A DNA stretch of 64,000 nucleotides from positions 186,001 through 250,000 of the forward strand of contig JAGTJM010000004.1 in assembly GCA_020747015.1 (NCBI GenBank), in the 5' to 3' direction. This document shows, piece by piece, positions 10,738-21,377 of this stretch. Both the position numbers and the translations under genes were made by a program. Each line of letters opens with the position of its first letter. Position 1 is the stretch's first letter. Under the pieces are notes generated by a model, which was not told where the DNA came from, ran no database searches, and was given only the letters and a program-made list of their open reading frames with translations. Source of the DNA: Pyrenochaeta sp. MPI-SDFR-AT-0127. Its lineage: Eukaryota > Ascomycota > Dothideomycetes > Pleosporales > Cucurbitariaceae.

Positions 10738-11097
10738 GGTCGTGCAGCTTGAGACGGGTCAGGCCGTTTCCGATGCTGCTTCCGTCGTGACGCGAGTCGC
10801 TGAATCAACACGATCAACAAACTCAGTAGCTCGAAACGACACATGGATCGCGACGCGGTGCACGAACTGCAGATTGAGTCCATTGGGAATGGTGGGCTGG
10901 GTGTCAACAAGCCCCGCACTAGCGGCCACAGCTCAGGTACCCACACCGTACCCGCCAATAGGGAGAGAGCGATTAAGGTTCCGTGAAGTCACCCCCATCC
11001 CGTTTCACACCGAGTCCAACCGAGGGGTACTTATTGACTTTGGACGCAATTGTGCCCGGCACACCGACTCTTTTCTTCCAACGTGAAGACAGACAGA
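10738..11097. promoter_or_regulatory. Divergent promoter region, GCP4 / bioB
   Basis: A 360-bp gap between oppositely transcribed starts must hold both promoters. No clear TATA box was seen. It is more GC-rich than nearby intergenic DNA. Confidence 0.4.
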
Positions 11098-12364
11098 ATG
11101 GCTCTACGAGCGTCGATACGGCCAATTGGCTTCAGATGCATATCAACACGCACACGGCCTTTTAGCACGGTTATTGATGCACCAGTCGACCCCAAGACTC
11201 AACAAATTACCCCACCAACAGGCAGACGATCTGTCTTCGAAGATGCTGTCCATGCAGTTGGGCCGAGGACCAACTGGACCAAGGAAGAGATATCAGAAGT
11301 CTACAACACATCACTGATTGAGCTCACCTATGCTTCGGTATGTTGAAGCTCCCATTTTGTGATATGTTTCATGGACAATCGTTTGATGGCATATGTTCCA
11401 GGCCACAGTGCACCGTCGCTTTCATAGCCCGGCTGCCATACAGATGTGCACTTTAATGAATATCAAAACGGGTGGGTGCAGTGAGGACTGTTCGTACTGC
11501 GCACAGTCGTCACGATACGACACTGGACTCAAAGCTACCAAGATGAGCTCAGTAGAATCCGTTCTTGAGGCCGCACGTGTTGCCAAGGAGAATGGCAGTT
11601 CGAGATTCTGCATGGGCGCTGCATGGAGGGACATGCGCGGCCGCAAGACCAACCTGAAGAATGTCAAAGCAATGGTGACGGGAGTCAGGGCGTTGGGCAT
11701 GGAAGCATGTGTCACCCTCGGTATGATCGATGCAGAGCAGGCCAAAGAGCTCAAGGCGGCTGGATTGACTGCCTACAATCACAACGTCGACACGAGTCGG
11801 GAGCACTACCCGAGTGTCATTACCACACGTACATACGACGAGCGTCTCAAAACGATCCAGAATGTTCAGGAAGCTGGGATTCACGTCTGCACAGGTGGCA
11901 TCCTCGGGCTTGGAGAGAAGGCGCGTGATCATGTTGGGCTCATCCACACGGTGTCCACCCTCCCAGCCCATCCTGAGTCGTTCCCTGTGAACGCACTCGT
12001 GCCGATCAAAGGAACGCCCCTCGGTGAAAGCCAAATCATCTCCTTCGATGCGATACTACGCACTATTGCCACTGCACGCCTGGTCATGCCGAAGACCATC
12101 ATCCGTCTAGCAGCCGGCCGCCACACAATGCGTGAGGAGAAACAAATCATGTGCTTCCAAGCGGGCGCCAATGCAGTCTTCACTGGCGAAAAGATGTTGA
12201 CAACTGCTTGTAATGGGTGGGAAGAGGACAAGGCAATGTTTGAGCGGTGGGGACTGCGGCCAATGGCCATGGAGGAGACAATAGGAGAAAAAGTAGAAGG
12301 CAAGCCCGTGGTAGATGTATTGGAAGAGTCAAAACCTCAGGCACAGGCATCTGCGACTATGTAA
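11098..12364 (+). CDS. bioB: Biotin synthase
   Basis: Exons 11098-11337 and 11402-12364 (64-nt intron) encode about 400 aa. BioB is a radical SAM enzyme that inserts sulfur into dethiobiotin, the last step of biotin synthesis. The SAM cluster motif is present (CSEDCSYC; C106, C110, C113). The cysteines expected for the second, 2Fe-2S cluster are seen in FCMGAAW, EACVTLG and HVCTGGI, with the arginine in IRLAAGRH. YNHNVDTS is also conserved. The first 25 residues are rich in Arg, Ser and Thr and nearly free of acids (MALRASIRPIGFRCISTRTR), typical of a mitochondrial leader. The start is the first ATG that gives this leader. It lies in a cluster with bioF and bioDA and is convergent with bioF (224 bp between stops). 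Confidence 0.96.
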
Positions 12365-12588
12365 TTGAGAGTCGCCGACTTAAAAATGTATTACCGAGTA
12401 CTATTTCGCTTCCCGATTAAGATTGATAGATGATTCGATGAAATCCTTGCGATTGGCGGCCATCAGATTGACCTTCTAAATAATCTATTGGCTCACGATG
12501 TGACAAATGAAAATCACTTGACATACTTTTTCAAACTGAATGCTGGCTTTGCTACGATTGATGCGCAAGGCATTGTCTCTGGTTACAA

Positions 12589-13940
12589 CTAGAGCCGAGC
12601 GTGAACAGCCGCCTTATCCCCATTAATGTCATCCTGATCACGTATCCTCTGTTCACACCATTCCTCCAGTGCTCGAATCAGCTTCTCCACCTCCTCTGCC
12701 GTATTGCCCGCATGCAAACATACTCTTACTCTCTGTGTCCCCTGTGGTACAGTCGGCGGCACAACAGCCCTCACCATCATGCCTTTGTCTTGCAAGTATT
12801 TGGCTAGATGCCGCGGCTGCTGCAGTTGAATTGCAAAGATCGGAGAGCTAGGACATACGCTCGGTATGTCCAGCACTTTGCGTGATGCCTTTGAGGTGCT
12901 GTGCAGACGAACTAGGGAGGTGAAGAGGGTTTGCGTAAGGTGATGAAGATGTGCCTGTAACGGGATAGTATTTCCTGATTGCATAAGTCGGTAGGAGGAG
13001 CGCACTAGCGCGAGAGAGGGGTACGGTAAGAACGTCGTGTAGATCAGGGGCCGGGCATAGTTGATCAGGTAGTGTCGGAGTGTCTTGGAACCAAGTATGG
13101 CCGCTGTCAACCCGTCAGCAATGATTGGCCCTTTTCGGTGCAGCTTGAGGGTCAGAGTTGCCCAAACTTACCTCCGTTACCTGCTAAGGACTTTCCAAAT
13201 GTGTGTAGTCGAGCAAACATGCGCCTTTCCAATCCTAGTTCGCAGACCAATCCTCTGCCCTCTGGTCCCAATACACCAGTCGAGTGTGCTTCATCCACGA
13301 TGATATAACCTAACCCTTCGCCAAGCACTTCATCTACGACGTCTACTAGCTCTTTCAAGGGGGCTACGTCTCCATCCATACTGTAAATTGCTTCAACTGC
13401 AATGAGGATGTTACTTCCGGCATTTTTGCGGTGCTGATCTTCCTGGAGCAGCCCTTGAAGAACTTCTCGAAGACTGGAGACCGAGTTGTGACGGAAAGGG
13501 AGTGTCTTTGCTGCTCTTGAAAGTCTCATCCCATCGTGCACACTAGCATGTACAAGCTCATCGTAGACAATTACATCGCCTGGCTGCGGTACGCAGGCAA
13601 AGAAGCCAGCATTTGCGTCGAATCCCGAGTTGAAGAGTAAACCAGCCTCCGCACCGTGAAAACTGGCAATAGTATGCTCCAGGTCTTCTGCATACGTCGA
13701 GTTCCCGTCCAAAAGGCGTGAACCACCGCTACCCAGTGCTACACCAGTCTGTTTGAGTTCCGATAGATACTCGGTCTTCAGTCGAGGATTCGTAGAAAGG
13801 GAGAGAAAGTCGTTGGACGAGAAGTCGATTTGGCCAGGTTTGGGAAGCGTGAGATTGCGGAGAGTGGAATTGGTGCGTCGACGGTCAAGCAAATTCTGTA
13901 ATTGGCGTTCCAACGCACTTTGCTTGTGTTTGTTTTCCAT
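12589..13940 (-). CDS. bioF: 8-amino-7-oxononanoate (KAPA) synthase with PTS1
   Basis: Exons 13940-13172 and 13103-12589 (68-nt intron) encode about 427 aa. BioF is a PLP enzyme that condenses pimeloyl-CoA with alanine. Visible family motifs are IDFSSNDFLSLST near the N-terminus, ALGSGGSRLLDGN, VDEAHSTGVLG (PLP-contact Asp and His) and HTFGKSLAGNGA, where the Lys is the PLP Schiff-base residue. The intron falls just after that Lys motif, and the joined sequence continues correctly into YLINYARPLIYTT. The last three residues are ARL, a peroxisomal PTS1. An in-frame ATG at 14066 would add 42 residues; I prefer 13940 because it starts at the normal BioF position. It shares a divergent promoter region with bioDA. 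Confidence 0.95.
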
Positions 13941-14328
13941 CTCTTTCTTAATTGCCCTGTCAGTGTCATTGACGAGACACTTGAGCTGTTCTTGTACGAT
14001 GTGCAGGGGTCTGACCGACAAAGCTAGCGGGCTCAACGGCCTGGGTCCCTTGGTAACTCTATTCAACCGCCAGCGACGGCTGCATGTGGGACAGGGCGGG
14101 GAGATTGACTCATTCGATTTGTACCATGATTCTCTTAGACCTCGGGTAGCCGCTCACTGTGTGGGCCGAGATCGGTTGAGCGCATTATTGTATGCAGGAA
14201 CGAAGCTATCGCTACCAAAAGCAGCTAGCGCTATTAACGGCAGGACTCATTCGCACGGCTACATCCGTGCAAGCACCTCCACGCAGCTCCGCATCAATTG
14301 CACCGCATTGACTCCATTGTCGTGAAGA
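13941..14328. promoter_or_regulatory. Bidirectional promoter region, bioF / bioDA
   Basis: The 388-bp stretch lies between the divergent starts of bioF and bioDA and probably coordinates two pathway genes. It would shrink to 262 bp if bioF starts at 14066. No named regulator site could be assigned. Confidence 0.45.
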
Positions 14329-17249
14329 ATGTCGAGAGTGTCAGCTGGGCTGTGGCAAAATCTCATTGCTGTCCAAGTCTACGGTGCAAATACTGGAGTT
14401 GGCAAAACAGTCTTCTCGACGCTCCTTGGGGCGCACTTCACGAGAAGAGCGGGCAACTCAAAATGGAAAGTACAGTATATCAAGCCTGTATCCACAGGAC
14501 CTATGAACGAAGCCGATGATGCGTGAGTTTGGCAGCAATGTTAGTCGAAATGATGCTGATGCTAAGGCAGTTATGTGCGGCGACATACTGGCCAACCTGT
14601 GACCACATTGTTCCAATTCAAGGAACCTGTAAGCCCACATATTGCAGCTCGCGGTGCAAAGCACGTGGTTTGTATTCCTGTCATTTTTCCATGAACTAGA
14701 AACTTATGAATTATAGCCTAGCGATGAGCATCTTAACCATCTGCTCTTTACCCATCTCAAAGGAAATGCCAAAGCTTCCGGACCCATGGATATGGGCATT
14801 GCACTTGTCGAAACTGCAGGCGGTGTTCTCTCTCCAGGTCAGATTAGCTCCACACTGTTTTATCACATTTAAAAGTCTTACGCCTCTGTAGGACCATCTG
14901 GTACTCCACAAGCTGATATATTCCGTCCGATGCGGCTCCCAGCTATCCTTGTGGGCGATCACCGGCTTGGAGGTATCGCCTCCACAATCTCAGCAGCCGA
15001 GTCACTCATCATGAGAGGCTATGATATCGACGCCGTAGTGTGCTTTGATGACAAGAGCAAGTATGAAAACGCGGACTATCTGAAGACTTACTTTGAGAAA
15101 ATGGGCATCGCGACATTCGATGTGCCTTGGATCCCAAATCTGGAAGGTGTTGGGGAAGAAGAGGAGGCTGATAGAATGAAGAATTATTACACGACTGAAA
15201 GCCGAACTGGAAACACTCTCAGAGTGGCTGCCCGAATCATCGATCGACATACTGAGCGACTGGAAAAGATGAAAAACAGTATGTGATGTTTCAATCCCCA
15301 TAGTACGGTTGTCTTGAATCGCCCTGAATTACTTCGCGGAGGTCTACAAATGCCCAACAAATTCGGAAAATTACGCGAAATTTTATAGTGCAGCTTAAGA
15401 CACTACCTTGCTACTTTCCTGATAGAGATCTCGCTAACAGGGAGACCACCATAGTGGCATCACGAACGAACGACGTTATTTGGCACCCCTTTACGCAGCA
15501 TAAACATGTCGAGAAGGCCGATGACATCCTAGTATTTGACTCTGCGTACGGCGACTACTTTCAGGCCAAGGCGACCTCGAAAACGCAGCAAGACATTGAA
15601 AGCAAGGCTGACACACTGCTCTTGTACCCAGCTTTTGACGGATCCGCTTCGTGGTGGACACAAGGTTATACCTTCTTATCGAAGGGCAGAATAAAAAGCT
15701 AACAACTACAGGACTTGGCCATGGAAACCCAACGCTCGCTCTTGCGGCAGCCTATGCTGCTGGCCGTTATGGACATATCATGTTTGCTGGAGCAACACAC
15801 GAACCGGCATTGATGCTCGCCGAACGACTTCTCAAAGGCTTGAACAATCCTCGTTTGAAGAAGGTCTTCTACACGGATAATGGAAGCACAGCCACGGAGG
15901 TAGGAATTAAAATGGGAATCCGAGCAGCTTGCAAACGTTATAACTGGGATGGAGCAAAAGAAGAGATTGGTGTTCTTGGTCTGAGCGGTTCATATCATGG
16001 CGATACCATTGGTGCAATGGATGCTTCAGAGCCATGTGTCTTCAACCAAAAGGTCGACTGGTATCGTGGACGCGGGTTCTGGTTCAACTACCCTACCTTC
16101 AAGATGAGGAAAGGGCGCTGGGTCGTCGAGCCACCGACAGGTATGGAGGAAGAATATGGCCCCGCACAATATTTTGAGCATGCTGAGGACATCTTCAATC
16201 TCGAGAGTAGAGGCCAGTCGCGACCTTACGAGGCATATATTGAAAAAACTTTGGATAAGCTTGTCAAGGAACAAGGCAAGAAATTCGGAGCCCTAGTCAT
16301 GGAGCCAGTTATTCTGGGAGCAGGAGGGATGATGTTTGTAGACCCTCTCTTCCAGCAAAGCCTTGTGCGCGTTGTGCGCCGATACAACTTCTCGAACGCT
16401 TCCGAGAACAAATCACCAGAGCATGTCGATGAGTACAGTTGGACCGGTCTTCCTGTTGTATTTGACGAAGTCTTCACGGGGTTGTACCGGCTTGGCCGCT
16501 TCTCCTCCGCATCCTTCCTCAGCGTGAATCCCGATATCACCGTCCACGCTAAGCTTCTCACTGGAGGCCTACTCCCGCTCTCTATCACAGCTGCTAGCGA
16601 GTCTATTTTCCAGGCATTCTGGGGCGACGAAAAGTCCGAGGCGCTACTGCATGGACATAGCTACACGGCACACCCAATTGGCTGCCATGTAGCAAATGTG
16701 AGTCTGGAAACCATGGCGGGCCTCAAGGACAGTGATACGTGGAGAGGGTTCAAAGATGATTGGACGAGTTCTGAGCCAGCACAGGCAACAGGCAAGCAGA
16801 GCGTGGACATTAATGATCAGAATATACAAGAAAAGGAAGCTTGGAGTATGTGGTCGCAGGGATTTGTCCTCGATCTTTCTCAGCACAAGCGCGTCGAACA
16901 TGTGAACGCGTTAGGCTCTGTTCTGGCTGTGTCACTACAGGATAATTCTGGGTCAGGTGAGTTGCATTGCGTCCAACCTATTTGACTTCAAGGCGGCTAC
17001 CGGTGTTCTTTCCATCCTATGAGAATTTTCTATCTAACTTTGCTCACAGGGTACTCATCATCCGCCGCTATTGGCCTACGCGATGCGCTCTTAAACAAAG
17101 TCACGGATACGAAAGTCCAGATCCACTCCCGTGTTCTTGGGAATGTGATTTATCTCATGGCGAGCATGACGACAAAACCAGAGCATTTGGCAGCCGTCGA
17201 GAGAGCTTTCATGGAAAAATTAGAATTAAGCAGCGCTAGGGAAATATAA
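14329..17249 (+). CDS. bioDA: Bifunctional dethiobiotin synthetase / DAPA aminotransferase
   Basis: Seven exons (14329-14522, 14571-14667, 14717-14837, 14892-15278, 15389-15664, 15712-16956, 17050-17249) encode about 839 aa. The N-terminal half is BioD, with P-loop GANTGVGKT near residue 19, KPVSTGP and VETAGGVLSP. The C-terminal half is BioA, beginning at VIWHPFTQH, with DNGSTATEVGIKM, SGSYHGDTIGAMD, VFDEVFTGLYRLG and the PLP lysine in HAKLLTGGLLP. The fusion joins steps two and three of the pathway, KAPA to DAPA to dethiobiotin, as in Aspergillus bioDA and plant BIO3-BIO1. The domain order in the protein (D then A) is the reverse of reaction order. The linker exon is uncertain: acceptors at 15388 and 15454 both keep the frame. 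Confidence 0.93.
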
Positions 17250-17637
17250 GGATACTTGTTAGCCAGTGTGATCGAGGACTGGGGTTTCCCCTACGAAGTA
17301 AATTTTATAGAACGAACTCGCTTAATAGTTGGCAAGCATTGATACTGCATCTGAATTGTCTGTCATACGAATTGGGAACATGTGAGTGCGAAAATTTAGG
17401 TGAAGACGACTGAGACGAACTTTCGAGCTACGAGTGAATTGGTTGAATTAGATACAGACTGCTAAAATAAGCTAGATCTGTGCTTGCTCTCAGAAACTCT
17501 GCATAATCTCCGACGAACCACTGCGATCAAATAAGTAACAAATTTCAACAAGGACAATGCCGTGTATCACACTGCCTCTACTAAACCATTCTTTACGCAC
17601 CCGACAGTTATCGAAGATCGCTCGGGAATTCATGGCC
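17250..17637. other. Intergenic, 3' flanks of bioDA and caleosin
   Basis: Converging 3' flanks. AT-rich, with no gene or RNA recognised. Confidence 0.5.
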
Positions 17638-18600
17638 TTATTGCTCTTGCGAGAGGCGAATTTCAGCAATCCTCGAGAAGATGGTGCCGTCATAGACACC
17701 AAGGACATCTTCCTTGCGCATTTTCCCATCCCGTGGCCAAAGTAGAATATACATCGCAATCCCTTCTGAGCGTCAGTCGTTACACCCTCAAATATGAAAT
17801 ACCCAACAGAAAGACTCACATTCTAAGCCACCCGCGAACCAACCAAACCAGTCGTTTGCGCAGCATTGCCCTCGCCACACATCGTATACGGTCCGCCATG
17901 TTAAGTAATCCTTGCCACCAGCGTACTTTGCGAAGATAGCTTCGAAACGACGCATATCGAGCTCGGCATCCATGTCATAGGCGCCTGTAGTGCTTCCATG
18001 TCTGTTGCAATTGATGTTGTTGAGGTTGATGGCGAGTAGAGGATGCGGCAGCCAGCCTGCCTGAGTGCCGTACGAGGAGCATATTGCCATGCTGATTGCT
18101 GCCCATAAGCAGAGAGCAATATTGAAGCCCAGCTTGCGGAAGCCAACAAAAATATCCCATGGGTAGATGAGGCCATCTTGATCGCTATCCCAGAAGTCGC
18201 AATGACGCCGAAGGGCGCTGCGCTTGGTGTTCGAGGTGCGCTGGTTATGATGTGGCTCAACAGGCAGTGTGGGTTTTCCTAACCAATGGGTCCTGAGAGA
18301 GATTGAGTGATTTCTGTTCTTAGTCTTCTGCCTCCCTATGGGACTACTTTGAAGATCGACTTCTCTTGACGTGCCATTGCAAATGTCGCCTACTCCCGCT
18401 ATCCAACTTGTCGTTTCCACAAATGCAAATTCGCGGTCCTGGTCCAGCAAAGTCTTGTCAGAGCTGGATGATGAATGCCCGCAAGATGTTCCATCGTGGT
18501 CTTCCGCTTGATTCACTTCCGCGGACTTTAAGGCACTGATGGCCGGATTGTTTCCCTTGAATGACACCTTCGCGGATAACAGATTGACTTGTATTGCCAT
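17638..18600 (-). CDS. Caleosin-family Ca2+-binding peroxygenase
   Basis: Exons 18600-17820 and 17762-17638 (57-nt intron) give about 301 aa. The core starts with LRRHCDFWDSDQDG: H133 is the expected heme ligand region and residues 138-149 form a complete EF-hand loop (D138, D140, D142, G143, I145, D149). A hydrophobic segment follows (NIALCLWAAISMAICSS), as in lipid-droplet caleosins, then NRHGSTTGAYD with the second conserved His. The second exon restores the family ending (IAMYILLWPRDGKMRKED, then VYDGTIF). The N-terminal 125 residues are polar and not conserved. Caleosins sit on lipid droplets or ER and act as heme peroxygenases on fatty-acid hydroperoxides in fungi and plants. The start is the first ATG of the frame and is less certain than the core. 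Confidence 0.88.
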
Positions 18601-19435
18601 TGCGTGGTCCAGGGAGGATCGAAAGGCAATAGCTTTCCATGTTAATTATAGTTCTTATAACACTCGTTCGCGTCTCCAGGTTCCATGTGGCACACCGTAC
18701 AAATGACCAGAATCTGACGTAGGTCTTGGCGCGGATTCTGTGACAGCTTCTCGGGTATTCCATCAATGCCTGTCGTGTTATGAGGCTGAATCTGGTTTTG
18801 CGGCTCCTGTTCAGGCATAGGTGTACTTGAGCAAGGCTTGCCTTTAACTCTCAATAGTTCAAAGACGGGTATCGGCACAGGTCCTCCATTTATGCTGCAA
18901 TGTACTGTGCGGTGCTCAAACCATCTCATGTATTTTGTACTCGACCGTGTCATTCTATGATAAGAATATTTGGTACGGAGGTGTTCGTAATAGCATGCGC
19001 TTGAAGCAGCATAACCCAATTCGAGCATTTGAGCAAGTCATGCTGATTGAGACAACATTGAGCCTCGTTGATCTGGGCGGCAAAGTGGAACATTCGATCA
19101 AAAGGTTTTCAAGAGAACTCAAGAATGACGAGTGCTCGAATACAGTGAACAAAGGAATCACAGCTTTGAAACGCAATGGTTCTTGATAACGCATTGAAGT
19201 AACGCCAAAACATAGTGTCAAGATCAATCAAAGTAGATGTTCGACCCCACTTGCTGTCCCACGACCCAGAATGCTGGTCATGTGTCAGAAGCGTCTCAAG
19301 GTACCTTTACCCCGCTATGACTGTATGTTCCAAGCCCGGCTGACACACACAAATGCCAAAATATTGAAATGCAGCATTTTTGGATACAAATATATTTAAT
19401 TTAATTTGAAAAACGCTCATCCGTCACAAAAAAAT
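18601..19435. other. Intergenic, no protein gene supported
   Basis: A 128-codon minus frame at 18642-19028 lacks recognisable domains and could not be joined to the caleosin. The last 60 bases hold an AT-rich element upstream of the tRNA gene. Confidence 0.4.
19389..19409 (+). promoter_or_regulatory. TATA-like element upstream of the tRNA gene
   Basis: AT-only run with tatatttaat, 30-45 bases before the tRNA 5' end. The position suits TFIIIB recruitment. It may matter because the internal A box is split by the D-arm insertion. Inferred from position and composition only. Confidence 0.35.
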
Positions 19436-19575
19436 GGTCTAATAGTGTAAGTCACCTTTAGAGCATGGCCGTTGACAACGATCTAATTCCGAATAGGTAG
19501 TGGTTATCACTCCGGATTTTGATCATAATTGTCGAAATCCTTCCGGCAACCCCAGTTCGAATCTGGGTTAGACCT
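19436..19575 (+). tRNA. tRNA-Gln(UUG): tRNA-Gln(UUG) with two interruptions
   Basis: Acceptor GGTCTAA (19436-19442) pairs perfectly with TTAGACC (19568-19574), and the discriminator is T19575. The anticodon stem is CCGGA (19512-19516) with TCCGG (19542-19546), loop TT-TTG-A, then an 18-nt intron at the canonical position after base 37 (19523-19540), then T. The T arm is CCCAG-TTCGAAT-CTGGG, which includes a good B box. The D arm reads TAGT then, after a 50-nt insertion (19447-19496), GTAGTGGTTATCACT. Removing it gives the D arm of standard fungal tRNA-Gln(UUG). T runs at 19579-19583 and 19587-19593 follow. All stems except one D-stem pair are intact, arguing against a decayed copy. Confidence 0.85.
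19447..19496 (+). other. 50-nt intron-like insertion in the tRNA D arm
   Basis: Begins GTAAGT (19447-19452), ends TAG (19494-19496) and has CTAAT at 19483-19487, ten bases before the 3' end. Those are the three spliceosomal signals, and 50 nt is within the range of mRNA introns in this window (45-176). Its ends can be moved by up to three bases because GTA is repeated at both borders; all placements restore the same tRNA. It also folds: GTCA (19451-19454) with TGGT (19501-19504), CCT with AGG (19455-19457/19495-19497), TTAGA with TCTAA and CGTT with AACG. Confidence 0.7.
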
Positions 19576-19578
19576 CTC

Positions 19579-19593
19579 TTTTTGCGTTTTTTT
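19579..19593 (+). terminator. RNA polymerase III T-run terminators
   Basis: Five T (19579-19583) and seven T (19587-19593) begin four bases after the tRNA 3' end, as expected for Pol III termination. Confidence 0.75.
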
Positions 19594-19904
19594 AGCCTTG
19601 TGATCACGACGACCTATCTTCATCAGTTGAGTATTGTACAGAGGCTGGAAACCCCCTGCCCACGTCTGGGACCTTATGTTCCTTTGGGATGTTCTTTTTG
19701 GTTGATGTCGAGCCAGACAATGAGCAGTGCAAGTTTTCTACTACGTCTTCTAATCAGGCTTGTGTCGGTTCAAATAATGCACGTTTCCTACTTTGCAGCA
19801 GAGCAAAATGAAAGTCAAACATGATTGAGATATTTAGTCACTTATGGGGCTTTCGAGTATCTCAAGACCATGTGTCCATAAAATGCAACATGACCACACC
19901 TCCA
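19594..19904. other. Intergenic between tRNA and ALG2
   Basis: About 310 bases of AT-rich sequence, probably the 3' flank of ALG2. Nothing else seen. Confidence 0.5.
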
Positions 19905-21377
19905 TCAAAGATTCTTCTCGCTTGCCTGCTTCAATGCGAGCCAAAGGCTCCCAGCAGCCAACACACCCATTAGACCGACAGCAAACAATACTGCGGCGAA
20001 GGGGGTCAGGGGCGGGCGGGCATCTCTCCCTGTCATCGCTTGAATTTCCGACTCTAGTCTCTCAGCCATCTTCTCCTTGGAGAATTCTGCAATCACCCTC
20101 TCTTTGCCCCACTTGCCCATTTCCTGCAGCCGCTGTTCGCCATCTCCATCCTCCAGAGCAATGCGCATGACCTCAGTCCAGTCTTGCACCTTGGTGACAT
20201 CCCGCAGCCAGCCAGTCTGCCCGCTAATGACAGTCTCTGTAGGCCCACCCTCGTTGGCAGCCAGGACTGGCGTGCCTGCCAGCATAGCCTCAAGCGGCAC
20301 GATGCCAAAGTGTTCGTGTAGCGGAGTGTACACTAGGAGACGAGAAGTCGATAGTAATGTAGCTTTAAAGGCGTTCGGAACAGAGTGAAGGAACAAGACG
20401 GCAATATCGTCGGGTATGCGCTGGGCACTGATGGCATCTTGGGCAGTTGCATGCTTCAGCCGAAGTGAGTCTGCCAATTCACACAGCTCATTGTATGTAT
20501 TCACGTTTTCTGTCACCCTTGGGTCGAAGCCGCCTGCTATTACAAGCCGAGCATCGTTGCGCTCTACAGTCGATAGCCCGGCATAGGCCTTGATTGCCAA
20601 TGCGACATCCTTCTTCTTCTCGAAGCGATTAATGCTAAGAAGGACCTTCTTGTTCTTCCAGAGCGGCGTAAAACCCTCGACAGAGTCACTTACGCTGGTG
20701 TCTACACATGGGTAGACTACACCTGGGCGACGGTGCCTTAAGCTAGGGAAGGCCTCACTGAACACACTCTTTGTGAAATTGCTATTCACCACGATGGTAT
20801 CGCTACATCCTGTGCTCCAGCTCTCCAACCAGTCGAAAGGACCGCGGTATAGTGCCTTCAGGATCCCGCCTTTCTTTGCAAGAAGCTTGTCTGGAAAATG
20901 GCAGTAGAAGATGACGCGCGGGCGGGGCTGCAGCAGCCGTAGGAGGGGTATGCCGGCACTGAGCTGGTCGATGAAGAAGGAGGATGGCGCTAGACGCTGT
21001 AGCTCGTCGGAGAAAAGGGCGATCTGTAGAATTAGGTGCACCTGGCGCAGGATAGCACAGAAGATGGCAAAGCGACCGAGGATGCTGGATGGCACAATGC
21101 TGTTTCCGCGTACTCGCACGTCGAGGGTTCCTTTGCGTCAGGGTCAGGACTCAGCTGCCTTATCTGTGCATAAGCGGTGGGTGGTTGTCAGGTGCGGCGG
21201 TGGCTTACCATCGTGGGCCTCGTCGAAGCAGTGTGTCTTGTCGCGGTGCGATGTGAAGATGATCACCTTATGCCCGCGGCTCTGCAGCCCAACAGCAGCA
21301 TCGATGACCAGGCGCTCAGCCCCGCCAATGCCCAGGTCAGGATGGAAGAACACAATGTTCTGCTTCTTGCCGGTCAT
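19905..21377 (-). CDS. alg2: Alpha-1,3/1,6-mannosyltransferase ALG2
   Basis: Exons 21377-21209 and 21130-19905 (78-nt intron) encode about 464 aa. ALG2 adds the second and third mannoses to the dolichol-linked N-glycan precursor on the cytosolic face of the ER. The N-terminus has the family signature FFHPDLGIGGAERLVIDAA, the exon join gives HDGTLDVRVRG, and the GT4 donor-site region is HEHFGIVPLEAMLAGTPV with the E-x7-E pattern. A hydrophobic C-terminal segment (about residues 437-457) fits the membrane anchor. The frame runs 64 codons further upstream, but the ALG2 start position is the ATG at 21377. Its promoter region (338 bp) is shared with VPS15 on the other strand. Confidence 0.93.

Noticed and set aside
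18642..19028. 128-codon minus-strand frame as an upstream exon of the caleosin
   Set aside because: No donor/acceptor pair joins it in frame to the caleosin and the sequence has no recognisable domain.
19494..19575. A shorter tRNA starting inside the D-arm insertion
   Set aside because: It would lack the 5' acceptor strand, which pairs perfectly at 19436-19442, so the tRNA must begin there.
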